Source of the DNA: Dawidia cretensis | Lineage (GTDB): Bacteria; Bacteroidota; Bacteroidia; Cytophagales; Cyclobacteriaceae | NCBI RefSeq assembly: GCF_018598175.1 | Contig: NZ_JAHESE010000001.1 | Coordinates: forward strand, 682,001-746,000 | Direction of reading: 5' to 3' | DNA: 64,000 bases | In this document: piece by piece, positions 15,870 to 24,677 of the stretch | How the letters are laid out: every line of letters starts with the position of its first letter | How positions within the stretch are numbered: the stretch's first letter is position 1 | The notes under the pieces: generated by a model | Database searches by the model: none | What the model saw: only the letters and a program-made list of their open reading frames with translations | Told to the model about the DNA's origin: nothing | Translations under genes and position numbers: made by a program

Positions 15870-16951
15870 CTTTACAAGAATTAGAATATGATACCACGCA
15901 TCTCTTGTTAAAATGCGTTAGCGGCAGCCAGGCGTACGGCCTGGCGCTGCCGCATTCTGATACCGATATCAAGGGAATCTTTATACTGCCTCGTCGTGCA
16001 TATTACGGAATGGAGTACATCGACCAGATTAACAATGAGACCAATGATGTTATGTACTACGAGATCGGAAAGATCGTCGACCTCCTGGTAAAGAACAATC
16101 CTAACATCCTGGAACTGCTCAGCACACCGGACGACTGCATATTATATCGTCACCCTGTACTGGCACAATTGCGCCCGGAAATATTTTTATCGAAGCTATG
16201 CAACCAAACTTTTGGGCAATACGCGTACGCCCAGATTAAAAAAGCCCGGGGCCTTAATAAGAAGATCCTGAACCCTGTCGCGGAGGTGCGCAAAACCATT
16301 CTTGACTTTTGTTATGTATTCGAAGGTCAGGGAGCGTTGCCGCTTGTCGCATGGCTGAAAAAAAAACAATACCGACAGGAAGACTGTGGCCTTGTGCGCG
16401 TGGACCACATGCGTGAGGTATATGTATTGTTTCATCAGTCGCAAACAGATCGTAAACTTCAGGGCATTACCTCCAGTCCGGCGGCCGACGAGGTATCACT
16501 CAGTTCTGTACCGGCGGGGCCGGAGCCTCCAGCAACGGTATACTTTAATAAAGATGGATATTCGGTATACTGTAAAGAATACCGCCAATATTGGGAGTGG
16601 GCGAGTACACGCAACGAAGCCCGTTACAAAAATACCCTTAGCCATGGCCGTAACTACGACGCGAAGAACATTATGCACGTATTCCGGATACTAAACATGG
16701 CCCAAGAAATTGCCCGAGAGGGCCGTGTGAATGTACGCCGTCCAGATCGAGAGTGGTTGCTACGCATTCGCGCGGGCGAGTTTTTGTATGAAGACCTGTT
16801 AAAACAAGCCGAAGAAAAAGTACATCACGTAGATCATCTTTTCAAAACGGCAGACTTGCCAGACATGCCGGACGTGCAGCGTGCCGAAGAGGCGCTCATA
16901 GGTATCCGGGAGGAGCTTTATACGAAGTCACTCGATCAACATCACGTGTGA
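15866..16951 (+). CDS. RlaP-like pol-beta superfamily nucleotidyltransferase (second copy)
   Basis: A 361-residue protein of the same predicted nucleotidyltransferase group. The signature is VSGSQAYGLALPHSDTDIKG, with Gly20-Ser21 and metal ligands Asp32 and Asp34. It is about 110 residues longer than the first copy: the helical region (NPNILELL, AYAQIKKARGLNKK, KTILDFCYVFEGQG) is followed by an insert rich in Ser/Pro/Ala (about 200-220) and a C-terminal YKNTLSHGRNYDAKNIMHVFRI segment. The ATGA overlap with the previous gene implies translational coupling. The two copies differ enough to have different acceptors. Its 3' end overlaps the convergent OsmC gene by 24 bases. Confidence 0.88.
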   Translation: MTLQELEYDTTHLLLKCVSGSQAYGLALPHSDTDIKGIFILPRRAYYGMEYIDQINNETNDVMYYEIGKIVDLLVKNNPNILELLSTPDDCILYRHPVLAQLRPEIFLSKLCNQTFGQYAYAQIKKARGLNKKILNPVAEVRKTILDFCYVFEGQGALPLVAWLKKKQYRQEDCGLVRVDHMREVYVLFHQSQTDRKLQGITSSPAADEVSLSSVPAGPEPPATVYFNKDGYSVYCKEYRQYWEWASTRNEARYKNTLSHGRNYDAKNIMHVFRILNMAQEIAREGRVNVRRPDREWLLRIRAGEFLYEDLLKQAEEKVHHVDHLFKTADLPDMPDVQRAEEALIGIREELYTKSLDQHHV

Positions 16952-17326
16952 CCCCCGTCGCAGCGTATTCTGTATCTCCGAGACCGTATCCGTGTGCCGG
17001 ATGAGGACGGCAATCTGCTCGTCGGTGGCCTCACCCTCGACATGAACTTTATACTGAAAATTATACCCGGGCTGGCCCTCGGCGCCGAACTCGGCAGAGG
17101 CTTCCACCGTCACACGGCGGATCACGAGGGCCTGCCGGTGCGCTTCCCGATAAAGATCATTGCAAAAACAAGTGGCCAGGGCCAGGCATAGCAACTCACC
17201 GCCATTCACGCTGGATCCAAATCCAGCTACCTTGGCAGGAATCGGTAATTCTTGCGCAACACCATTGGTCTCCAGGGTCACAGTCTGATGGTTAAATTGA
17301 TTTTCGAGTTTTGCGGTGATTTTCAT
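16928..17326 (-). CDS. OsmC family protein
   Basis: A 132-residue OsmC/Ohr-fold protein. The first half has the central GGELLCLALATCFCNDLYREA helix (shown in part) in which a cysteine lies in the usual SLxxCxxxD position, here ALATCFCNDL; the C-terminal half has VRRVTVEASAEF-like strand order (IRRVTVEASAEF) and a closing helix. OsmC proteins are dimeric cytosolic peroxide reductases using two cysteines; only the Cys pair in the central helix is evident here, so peroxidase activity is uncertain. Convergent with and overlapping the second RlaP-like gene. Confidence 0.88.
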   Translation of the reverse strand: MKITAKLENQFNHQTVTLETNGVAQELPIPAKVAGFGSSVNGGELLCLALATCFCNDLYREAHRQALVIRRVTVEASAEFGAEGQPGYNFQYKVHVEGEATDEQIAVLIRHTDTVSEIQNTLRRGSHVMLIE

Positions 17327-17467
17327 AAAAAGCTGGGCTTACAACGAATATACACAAATCGATCTCAGCACCCCCTTTTGAAAAAAGAAGCGCACCTTAT
17401 AGGTTCCGAAATAATATTATTTACATTTATGAATTATATAGAAGCATAGATTTTTGACCCGGATTGA

Positions 17468-17800
17468 ATGAAAGGAACTTATCTCGGTGAATTTGAGGAG
17501 ATCGTCCTCCTGGCCGTTGGAATCTTATACGACGAGGCCTACGGCGTCAGCGTACGGGCGGAGGTCGAGCGGCACACCGGTCGCGTGATCAGTATTGGTG
17601 CGGTCCATACAGCACTGCACCGGCTTGAAGAAAAGGCATTTCTACAATCGCGCTTTGGCGACGCTTCCGACGTACGGGGAGGAAAACGTAAGCGCCTTTT
17701 CCGGATCACCGCCGAAGGCCTCCAGACCCTGCGCGACGCCCAGGCCCTGCGCAGTCAAATGTGGTCGCTATTGCCAAAAGCCGTACTCAAAACCATCTGA
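17468..17800 (+). CDS. PadR-family transcriptional regulator
   Basis: A 110-residue PadR winged-helix regulator: YLGEFEEIVLLAVGILYDEA, then GVSVRAEVERHTGRVISIGAVHTALHRLEEKAFL (in part), the typical PadR recognition-helix region, and a wing with GKRKRLFRITAEG. It lies four bases ahead of an FtsX permease with a permease-prefix domain, the standard Bacteroidota pairing in which the regulator and the prefix-bearing permease form one unit. A second, closely similar PadR gene is found at 29755. Confidence 0.92.
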   Translation: MKGTYLGEFEEIVLLAVGILYDEAYGVSVRAEVERHTGRVISIGAVHTALHRLEEKAFLQSRFGDASDVRGGKRKRLFRITAEGLQTLRDAQALRSQMWSLLPKAVLKTI

Positions 17801-17804
17801 CCGC

Positions 17805-20447
17805 ATGAAACACACGCCGCCCACCGTTATTAAGAAGATGCTCCGCTGGTTTGTCAACATCGACTTTCTCGAAGAAATAGAAGGCGATCTCGACGAAATG
17901 TTCCAGCAACGTGCCACGGCGCATGGCATTTGGTACGCTCGTTGGCACTATCTGCTCGAAGCCCTTCAAACCTGTCGCCCCTATACCATGAAAAAGAAAA
18001 GCCACGTTGCCCACGAAGTTGTGAACCTGGTCTTCTTAAAGCTCGCCTGGCGTAACCTGGCACGACGCAAGGGCTATTCCCTGCTAAACATTGCCGGCCT
18101 GGCCGTTGGCCTGGTCAGTTTTTTGTTGATTATGCAGTATATCGTGTTCGAGCGAAGCTATGATACTTTCCACACACGCGGCGAAGACCTTTATCGCGTT
18201 GCTTTCGATTGGGGCGAAACCGATTATACCGGAAACAACTCGAGTCGCTATGCGGGAAACGTACCGGCCATGGGGCCATTCTTAAAGGAAGAGCTATCCG
18301 GCGTGGAAGCCTATACGCGCTTTGTACCGGTCAACACGGTCAGGCCCTATACCACCATTACACGCCGCGTCAACGATCGCATCCGCTATAACGCCAGTGC
18401 TGAGAACGGCTTTTTCGCCGACAGCGCTTTCTTACAACTGTTCTCGTTCCCGATACAACATGGCGATCGCCGTCCGCTCACCGAGCCCCATGCCATTGTA
18501 TTAACGCGGGCCTTCGCTACCAAAATATTTGGCACAGCCGTGCCCAACGACATCATCGGCCAAACACTTGAAATCGATAATGGTGAGCGCGCCCGCTATA
18601 CGGTCACGGCGCTTTTGCAAGACGTACCCGCCCACTCGCACATCCGCTTCGACTACCTGATCTCCTTTGCCACGATCCAGTCCGCGAGACTGGACGAGAA
18701 TAAATATTGGAGTCAGTTTTATACCTACGTCCGTTGCACCCCGCAGGCGGGCGTCAGCCTGCTCACGGCCGACACCAAGCCACTATTGCACAAGCTCTAC
18801 GGCGAGGACCACCACATTTCGATCTTCTTCCAGCCCCTCCGCGAAATACACCTGCACTCCCGCTTGCGCGAAGAGCTTTCCGCGGGCATCTCCGCACAGC
18901 ACCTCATGTTCCTGACCATCATTGCGTACGCCATCATCGCGATGGCCTGGGTGAACTATGTCAACATGTTCCTGTCGGGATCGTTGGAGCGTGCCAATGA
19001 GATCGGAATCAAAAAGATCTTAGGTTCTACCCGCGCGCATCTCGTGGTGCAATTTCTCGCGGAGTCCGTTGTGATTCACATGGTCAGCATCGCACTCAGC
19101 GTGTTGATGCTATTGTTGATACATCCCTCGGTCGAAGCGTGGCTGGGTATTGACTTGCCGTTACCCTTTCTGGAAGATACGCAGTATACCTGGATCACGG
19201 GTCTTAGCATCGTCGCGGGCTGTGCTGTAACGGGACTGTATCCTGCGCTCATCGTCTCGGCACAACCGATACAAGCGTTGGGCGCCAGGCTGGTGCGTTC
19301 CTCGCCAGGCACCGGCATGAAAGCCGGCCTGGTATACTTCCAATTCGTGGTGGCATTTGTGGTATTCTCCAGCGCCGTCATAGTAGGCCGCCAGGTGCGA
19401 TTCATGAAACAAGCCGACCTGGGCGTAGCCCTCGACAACCGCATTGTGATACGCAGCCCGGGCACTACAGATTCCGCATACGCCGGCCACGTGCAGGCAT
19501 ACAAAGAACGCCTGCAGGCATATCCTTTCATCCGCTCGGTATCTTTTGCCTCGGCCGTGCCGGGAATGAAGCTGAATGAGTCCGGGTATGTACGACGCAT
19601 AGACGGTCCCTCGATAGACGATAATAATGTCTTTAAACTGCTGGTCGACCAGGACTTCTTCCGCACGTACGATGTCCGGTTGCTGGCAGGCCGTCCCTTC
19701 TCTGATACATTCTCCACCGAGACGCAGGCTGTCATAATCAACGAAGCTGCGCTCAGCATTCTGAAATTCTCCACGCCGGCCGAAGCCCTGCACCAGCGCA
19801 TACGCTGGCGACGCGAGGAGTATGAAGTCGTGGGTGTATGTTCGAACTACAATCATCAATATCTGCAAACAATCGTCGAGCCTTTAGTCTTGTGTTACAA
19901 TCCGGCTCCCGGAGGCTTTGTCACACTCCAGGTAAAACCGGGTCACGATGCGGCCGCAATAGCGGGTGCGAAACGTGAGCTCGCCACGCTGTTTCCGGAT
20001 GCGCCATTTGAATATGAGTTTATTGAAACTTCATACGATAAACAGTATGTTGTGATCGACCGCTTTGAAACCGTCGTCCAGGCCTTTGCCGCCATTGCGA
20101 TCATGATCGCCTGCGCGGGACTCTTTGCCCTGGCGGCGCACCATGTCCAATACCGCACCCGTGAGATTGCCGTACGCAAAGTCTTTGGCGCACGTACCGC
20201 GCAAATCATTGCCTGGCTTACTGCGCAGTATGTGCGTATAGTGTTGATCAGCGCGGTGTTGGGAAGCGTCATCACGTTTTACGCCATGCAGCAATGGCTA
20301 CAAAACTTTGCTTTTGCCGTCACTCCGGGAGCAGGCGACTTTGTCGGACCACTGCTGGCGCTCCTCGGCATTACGCTGGTGGCGGTAGTCTATCCCTGTG
20401 TCAGAGCCTCGTGGAAAAACCCAGCACATACATTGACGCAGCGATAA
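17805..20447 (+). CDS. FtsX/MacB-type ABC permease with permease prefix domain 2
   Basis: An 880-residue permease. I start at ATG 17805 (MKHTPPTVIKKML), 4 bases after the PadR stop. Residues 1-80 are the prefix domain (DFLEEIEGDLDEMFQQR). A first FtsX unit begins with LAWRNLARRKGYSLLNIAGL and one membrane helix, followed by a MacB-like periplasmic domain (about 110-340) and three helices around NYVNMFLSGSLERANEIGIKK; a second unit repeats this, ending with REIAVRKVFGARTAQIIAWL and three helices. Such permeases lack their own ATPase and work as tension transducers or exporters with a separate MacB-like ATPase, not encoded here. Substrate unknown. Confidence 0.92.
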   Translation: MKHTPPTVIKKMLRWFVNIDFLEEIEGDLDEMFQQRATAHGIWYARWHYLLEALQTCRPYTMKKKSHVAHEVVNLVFLKLAWRNLARRKGYSLLNIAGLAVGLVSFLLIMQYIVFERSYDTFHTRGEDLYRVAFDWGETDYTGNNSSRYAGNVPAMGPFLKEELSGVEAYTRFVPVNTVRPYTTITRRVNDRIRYNASAENGFFADSAFLQLFSFPIQHGDRRPLTEPHAIVLTRAFATKIFGTAVPNDIIGQTLEIDNGERARYTVTALLQDVPAHSHIRFDYLISFATIQSARLDENKYWSQFYTYVRCTPQAGVSLLTADTKPLLHKLYGEDHHISIFFQPLREIHLHSRLREELSAGISAQHLMFLTIIAYAIIAMAWVNYVNMFLSGSLERANEIGIKKILGSTRAHLVVQFLAESVVIHMVSIALSVLMLLLIHPSVEAWLGIDLPLPFLEDTQYTWITGLSIVAGCAVTGLYPALIVSAQPIQALGARLVRSSPGTGMKAGLVYFQFVVAFVVFSSAVIVGRQVRFMKQADLGVALDNRIVIRSPGTTDSAYAGHVQAYKERLQAYPFIRSVSFASAVPGMKLNESGYVRRIDGPSIDDNNVFKLLVDQDFFRTYDVRLLAGRPFSDTFSTETQAVIINEAALSILKFSTPAEALHQRIRWRREEYEVVGVCSNYNHQYLQTIVEPLVLCYNPAPGGFVTLQVKPGHDAAAIAGAKRELATLFPDAPFEYEFIETSYDKQYVVIDRFETVVQAFAAIAIMIACAGLFALAAHHVQYRTREIAVRKVFGARTAQIIAWLTAQYVRIVLISAVLGSVITFYAMQQWLQNFAFAVTPGAGDFVGPLLALLGITLVAVVYPCVRASWKNPAHTLTQR

Positions 20448-20510
20448 GATTGAAAGCAATGTGCTACTTTCCGCCATCATCGTGCAGGAGGGGTTGAATC
20501 CGATCAAAAA

Positions 20511-20532
20511 AGCACCGATATTGATCGGTGCT
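20511..20532 (-). promoter_or_regulatory. Hairpin directly ahead of the second permease start
   Basis: AGCACCGAT and ATCGGTGCT pair over nine bases around a 4-base loop, ending one base from the ATG at 20533. On the minus strand it is followed by TTTTTT, so it has the form of a minus-strand terminator; on the plus strand it would fold at the translation start of the permease. Confidence 0.5.
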
Positions 20533-22926
20533 ATGAATTATCTCAAGATTGCCCTACGACTGCAAGCCCGCTACAAGTGGTTTACACTCCTGAATATCAC
20601 AGGGCTGGCCCTGGGTATGCTCTGCAGCTGGCTGATCTTTCTGTATGTCAGCAGCCACCTCGATACCGACCGGCATCATGAAGATGCCGAGCGCCTATAC
20701 CGTGTCGTACTGGACATTCAAACACCCGCCGGTCCCATAGAACATGAAGAGGGCACATCGCTGCCCCTGGGCCACACGTTGCAGTCGACGTATAATGCCG
20801 TGGAGGCTGCGGCCTTTTGCATGCGGTTCTATGCCGCGCCGACCATTACCGTCACCACAGCGGCGGGCAGCGACCATTACCAGGAGGACGGAATCGCGGC
20901 GTACGCCGACAGCACCTATCTCCAACTATTCCATCACGACTTCGTTCAGGGCAATAAACACACGGCACTGACCCAGCCCAAAAGCGTCGTACTCTCGCAA
21001 CGCCAGGCGTTCAAATACTTCGGCCGTGCCGATGTCGTTGGTCGTACGCTCAACATCAACCACAGCATCGACCTTACGGTGACGGGCGTCTTTGCCACTT
21101 CCGACGATCGTTCTGATCTATACTTTGATGTGTTGGTTTCCCTGCCCACACTCAAAATACTCAGCCCCCAGTATCAGGATCAGAACTACACGTGGATCGG
21201 CTCTGGCAAGTGGACATTTATAAAACTGAAAGCGGGGCAGCAGCCTTCTACACTCGAAGCCCAGCTACCAACCTTCGTTGCAAAACACCTCGGTGCCGAA
21301 TTCCACCATTGGCAATTCCGCTTGCAGCCTTTGGCTGAAATACACTTCGATACCCGCTATGATGGTGTCGTCAACAAGCCGGTATTATGGACCCTGGTAG
21401 CGGTAGCGCTCGCATTGACCGGACTGGTATGCATGAACTATGTCAATTTGTCTATCGCTCAGTCCGGGTCGCGCGCAAAGGAGATCGGTGTACGTAAATA
21501 TTTAGGTGGCAGCAAACGCCAGTTGTTCATTCAGTTTATGCTGGAGACAGCCATGGTCGTGGTGGCCGCCGCGGGCTTGGCGTTGACCGCAGCCTACATC
21601 CTGTTGCCGTTCTTTAGCCTTTGGCTGCAAGTGGATCTGACGTTGACGCAATTGGCATCCATAGGAAAGATCATCACAATACTGCTCTCCTGCCTGGCAC
21701 TTATATTCCTGGCAGGATACTATCCTGCCGTAGTATTATCGGGCTTTAATCCTATCCGCGCCCTGGCCGGAAAAGCCGGCGCCCTGACCGGTAAACAGCA
21801 ATGGCTCCAGCAATCGTTGATCTGCTTTCAATACACCGTCGCCTTGCTTTTTATGATAGCGACGGTCGTCATGCTGCACCAACTACACTTTCTTCTGCAA
21901 GAAGACCGTACAGGCGTGCCCGCCGATGCCGTTGTAACGATAGGCTTACCCAAAGCCGACCTCTCCCGGCGACAGGCTTTTCGCGATGCCTTACTTTCTA
22001 TACCGGGTGTGGAGGGCGCTACACTGCAACATCAGGGCCCACTGGCCGCATCGTTGGACGGAGGTTTTATAAAGTACGATAACCGTTCCACGTGGGAAGA
22101 ATTCATCGTGCGCGACCGCTGGGGCGATGATCACTTTATTGAAACCTATAAACTGCCACTGGTCGCAGGTCGTAACATCGTGCTACAGGATTCCATCACC
22201 GAAACCCTGGTCAACGAAACGCTGCTCCAAAAACTAAACATCACGAACCCCCACGATGCCCTGGGAAAACAAATCGTATTGGACAATGCCGGCCTGACGG
22301 CGACCATCGTCGGTGTCGTACAAAACTTCCATCACCGATCCCTCCAGCATGAAATTGAGCCTCTTGCGATCTATCCGCTTCGGGCAGCCCTTAGTCAAAC
22401 CGGCATTCGCCTGTCGACCGATCGCACCGAGGCGACACTCGAAGCGATTACCGTTGCCTGGAAAAACATATTTCCCGACGATGTGCTGCGCATCTCTTTT
22501 CTCGACCAGTCCATCGCCAACCTATACCGCACCGAACGCATCACGGGTAAGCTCATGACCATCCTGGCCGTTGTATCCGCGATTGTTTGCAGTATGGGTA
22601 TACTGGGTTTATCAGCCTATTCGGCGTTGCGTCGCACACGCGAGATCGGCATACGCAAAGTACTGGGCGCTTCCGCCGTCGACATCGTCGTGATGCTGGG
22701 CCGGCAATACCTGATGCTGATGGTCGTGGCCATGATGCTGGCACTTCCGGTGGCCTATAGCATCATGCATCGTTGGCTGAAAGGTTTTGCCTACCATGTG
22801 CCGCTTACGTGGACGGCTTTTCTTATACCGGCAATAGTTCTGATAAGCGCGACGCTGCTGTTGGTAGCCGGGCAATCGCTGCGAACCGCCCGCACCAGTC
22901 CCAGCCATTCGTTGCGGTATGATTAA
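20533..22926 (+). CDS. FtsX/MacB-type ABC permease
   Basis: A 797-residue permease of the same class as its upstream neighbour, without the prefix domain. The start at 20533 (MNYLKIALRLQARYKWFTL) gives the standard family opening; an upstream extension lacks sense. Two FtsX units are seen: helix 1 at about residues 20-40, MacB-like domain, helices around NYVNLSIAQSGSRAKEIGVRKYLG, and a second periplasmic domain ending in ALRRTREIGIRKVLGASAVDIV with three helices. It probably belongs to the same transcription unit as the PadR and prefix permease (85 bases apart) and may form a heterodimer with it. Confidence 0.92.
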   Translation: MNYLKIALRLQARYKWFTLLNITGLALGMLCSWLIFLYVSSHLDTDRHHEDAERLYRVVLDIQTPAGPIEHEEGTSLPLGHTLQSTYNAVEAAAFCMRFYAAPTITVTTAAGSDHYQEDGIAAYADSTYLQLFHHDFVQGNKHTALTQPKSVVLSQRQAFKYFGRADVVGRTLNINHSIDLTVTGVFATSDDRSDLYFDVLVSLPTLKILSPQYQDQNYTWIGSGKWTFIKLKAGQQPSTLEAQLPTFVAKHLGAEFHHWQFRLQPLAEIHFDTRYDGVVNKPVLWTLVAVALALTGLVCMNYVNLSIAQSGSRAKEIGVRKYLGGSKRQLFIQFMLETAMVVVAAAGLALTAAYILLPFFSLWLQVDLTLTQLASIGKIITILLSCLALIFLAGYYPAVVLSGFNPIRALAGKAGALTGKQQWLQQSLICFQYTVALLFMIATVVMLHQLHFLLQEDRTGVPADAVVTIGLPKADLSRRQAFRDALLSIPGVEGATLQHQGPLAASLDGGFIKYDNRSTWEEFIVRDRWGDDHFIETYKLPLVAGRNIVLQDSITETLVNETLLQKLNITNPHDALGKQIVLDNAGLTATIVGVVQNFHHRSLQHEIEPLAIYPLRAALSQTGIRLSTDRTEATLEAITVAWKNIFPDDVLRISFLDQSIANLYRTERITGKLMTILAVVSAIVCSMGILGLSAYSALRRTREIGIRKVLGASAVDIVVMLGRQYLMLMVVAMMLALPVAYSIMHRWLKGFAYHVPLTWTAFLIPAIVLISATLLLVAGQSLRTARTSPSHSLRYD

Positions 22927-22970
22927 AAAGAATTATTCCGCGGTCGTGTGTACAATTAAAAAAGTCGACG

Positions 22971-22978
22971 TACCTTTG
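22971..22978 (+). promoter_or_regulatory. -7 box for rtcB
   Basis: TACCTTTG, a full TAnnTTTG match and identical to the -7 box of the RNA-repair operon at 12910. The -33 position has GTGT rather than TTG. It would give a leader of about 270 nt before rtcB. Confidence 0.45.
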
Positions 22979-22984
22979 CCAGGC

Positions 22985-23256
22985 AATTACCTCTTGTTTC
23001 ACCCTATAATTATAGAGGATTATGTTTGCCCTGAAATTACATATCGCCCCAAACCGGCAACGGTAAGCTCTCTTACCGGCATATACTGCCGTGCTTTCTT
23101 CCTTTAACAAATTATTATTTTAAAAATCGGCCGTAAGCCTGCCCGTTTGTATGCGCGTTGCTTTTGCAATGTACACGAACGGAAAAGGTTTGTCTTATCT
23201 TGTTCGTAACAACGGGATGGGCACTCACTTTGCGCAGGCCCTGGCCTCATATCCCT
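22985..23256 (+). ncRNA. Possible structured leader of rtcB
   Basis: The non-coding stretch before rtcB contains CCTC (22990-22993) pairing GAGG (23015-23018) around the palindrome CTATAATTATAG (23004-23015), and a nested hairpin CGGCA (23055-23059)/TGCCG (23087-23091) enclosing CGGTAAG (23061-23067)/CTTACCG (23072-23078), followed by a pyrimidine run CTTTCTTCCTTT. It may be an attenuated leader. I do not recognise a known class. Confidence 0.35.
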
Positions 23257-24666
23257 ATGGGCAAACAAAAATTAACGATAAAAGACCTCGCGGTCATCGA
23301 CTTCCCAACCGATGTGACACGAAGCCTGGCGCTAAATATTATGAACCGCCACTTCAAGCATACATCCAATGAAGAGAAGTTGAATCTCATCCTTGACGTG
23401 CTGCAAAATCCCGGTAACTATACCGGCCACAGTACGTTAAGCATCCTGGCGCTAAAGCTTGTCGCCAAGGCGACGGAAATACAACCGTTTAATACCTATA
23501 CTCTTGCCGACGAACCGGCGCACTTCGACATGTTTGGCAGCAAACACATCGAGCTCAGCGCTGTGCAGCAAATGGCATTGGCCATGCGGCTGCCGATAGC
23601 GGTAAAGGGTGCACTCATGCCGGATGCCCATCAGGGCTATGGCTTGCCGATCGGCGGCGTACTGGCCACCAAGCAGGCTGTCATGCCGTACGGCGTCGGT
23701 ATGGACATTGGCTGTCGCATGGCGTTGAGCATCCTCGACGTACCCGGTAGCTATATCGATCGACATGTATACGAGCTTAAGAAAGCCCTCGGCGCTGAAA
23801 CACACTTCGGCAACGATGGTGCGCTCGATACGATGCAAGACCATGCCGTGCTCGACCATCCGGACTTTCAGCTTACAGCGCTGCTGCGCAAGATGCACGG
23901 TAAGGCTGTACGCCAGCTGGGTAGTTCCGGCTCCGGGAACCACTTTGTGGAGTTCGGCACCTTGACAATCGAAGAAGGCAACCGTCTGCAACTGCCGGCG
24001 GGTACATACGGCGCGCTGCTGTCGCACTCGGGCTCCCGCAGCCTGGGCGCGAACATTGCGCAAGCGTATACCGCCGTTGCCATGGACCGCTGCCGCCTGC
24101 CACGCGAAGCCAGGTCGTTGGCCTGGCTCGACCTCGACAGCGATGCCGGTCAGGAATATTGGCTGTCGATGAACCTGGCCGGTACCTATGCGCAAGCTTG
24201 TCACGATCGCATTCACGCCAACCTGTGCCGGGCTCTCGGGCTGTCGGCACTGCACACCGTGGAGAACCATCACAACTTTGCATGGAAGGAAACCCTGCAC
24301 GACGGCGAGACCTACATCGTCCACCGCAAAGGCGCAACGCCCGCGGCACCCGGCGAGATGGGAATCATTCCCGGCAGCATGACCACACCGGGCTACGTTG
24401 TGAGTGGCAAAGGCAACGAAGCATCGCTCAACTCGGCCGCGCACGGCGCCGGTCGGTTGCTGTCGCGCCAGCGTGCCAAGAGCTCCATTACAATGAGCAG
24501 CTTGCGAGAGACGTTACAGCGTGAGAAAGTTACGCTGATCGGAGGCAGCGCAGAAGAAGCGCCCGGCGCCTACAAGGACATCGAGCTGGTCATGAGCAGC
24601 CAGGCTACACTGGTAAAGGTAGAAGGTATATTTCAACCCCGGGTCGTTCGTATGGCCCGGGACTAA
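23257..24666 (+). CDS. rtcB: RtcB-family RNA-splicing ligase
   Basis: A 469-residue RtcB ligase, started at 23257 (MGKQKLTIKDLAV). RtcB joins 2',3'-cyclic-phosphate and 5'-OH RNA ends using GTP and manganese. Signatures are all present: MPDAHQGYGLPIGGVLA, YGVGMDIGCRM with the metal Asp and Cys, GSSGSGNHFVEFG, LSHSGSRSLG, ENHHNFAW, VHRKGATPA, GIIPGSM and NSAAHGAGRLLSR, whose His is the guanylylated residue. Length matches the shorter bacterial RtcB type. No Archease, RtcA or RtcR is visible nearby. It is followed after 11 bases by a basic unknown protein. It lies 6.3 kb from the end of the HD-Pnk operon. Confidence 0.96.
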   Translation: MGKQKLTIKDLAVIDFPTDVTRSLALNIMNRHFKHTSNEEKLNLILDVLQNPGNYTGHSTLSILALKLVAKATEIQPFNTYTLADEPAHFDMFGSKHIELSAVQQMALAMRLPIAVKGALMPDAHQGYGLPIGGVLATKQAVMPYGVGMDIGCRMALSILDVPGSYIDRHVYELKKALGAETHFGNDGALDTMQDHAVLDHPDFQLTALLRKMHGKAVRQLGSSGSGNHFVEFGTLTIEEGNRLQLPAGTYGALLSHSGSRSLGANIAQAYTAVAMDRCRLPREARSLAWLDLDSDAGQEYWLSMNLAGTYAQACHDRIHANLCRALGLSALHTVENHHNFAWKETLHDGETYIVHRKGATPAAPGEMGIIPGSMTTPGYVVSGKGNEASLNSAAHGAGRLLSRQRAKSSITMSSLRETLQREKVTLIGGSAEEAPGAYKDIELVMSSQATLVKVEGIFQPRVVRMARD

Positions 24667-24677
24667 ATCTTAAAATA

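Noticed and set aside
22927-23256. A sigma-54 promoter for rtcB as in E. coli rtcBA
   Set aside because: No TGGCAC-N5-TTGC element and no RtcR activator gene nearby; a TAnnTTTG box fits better.
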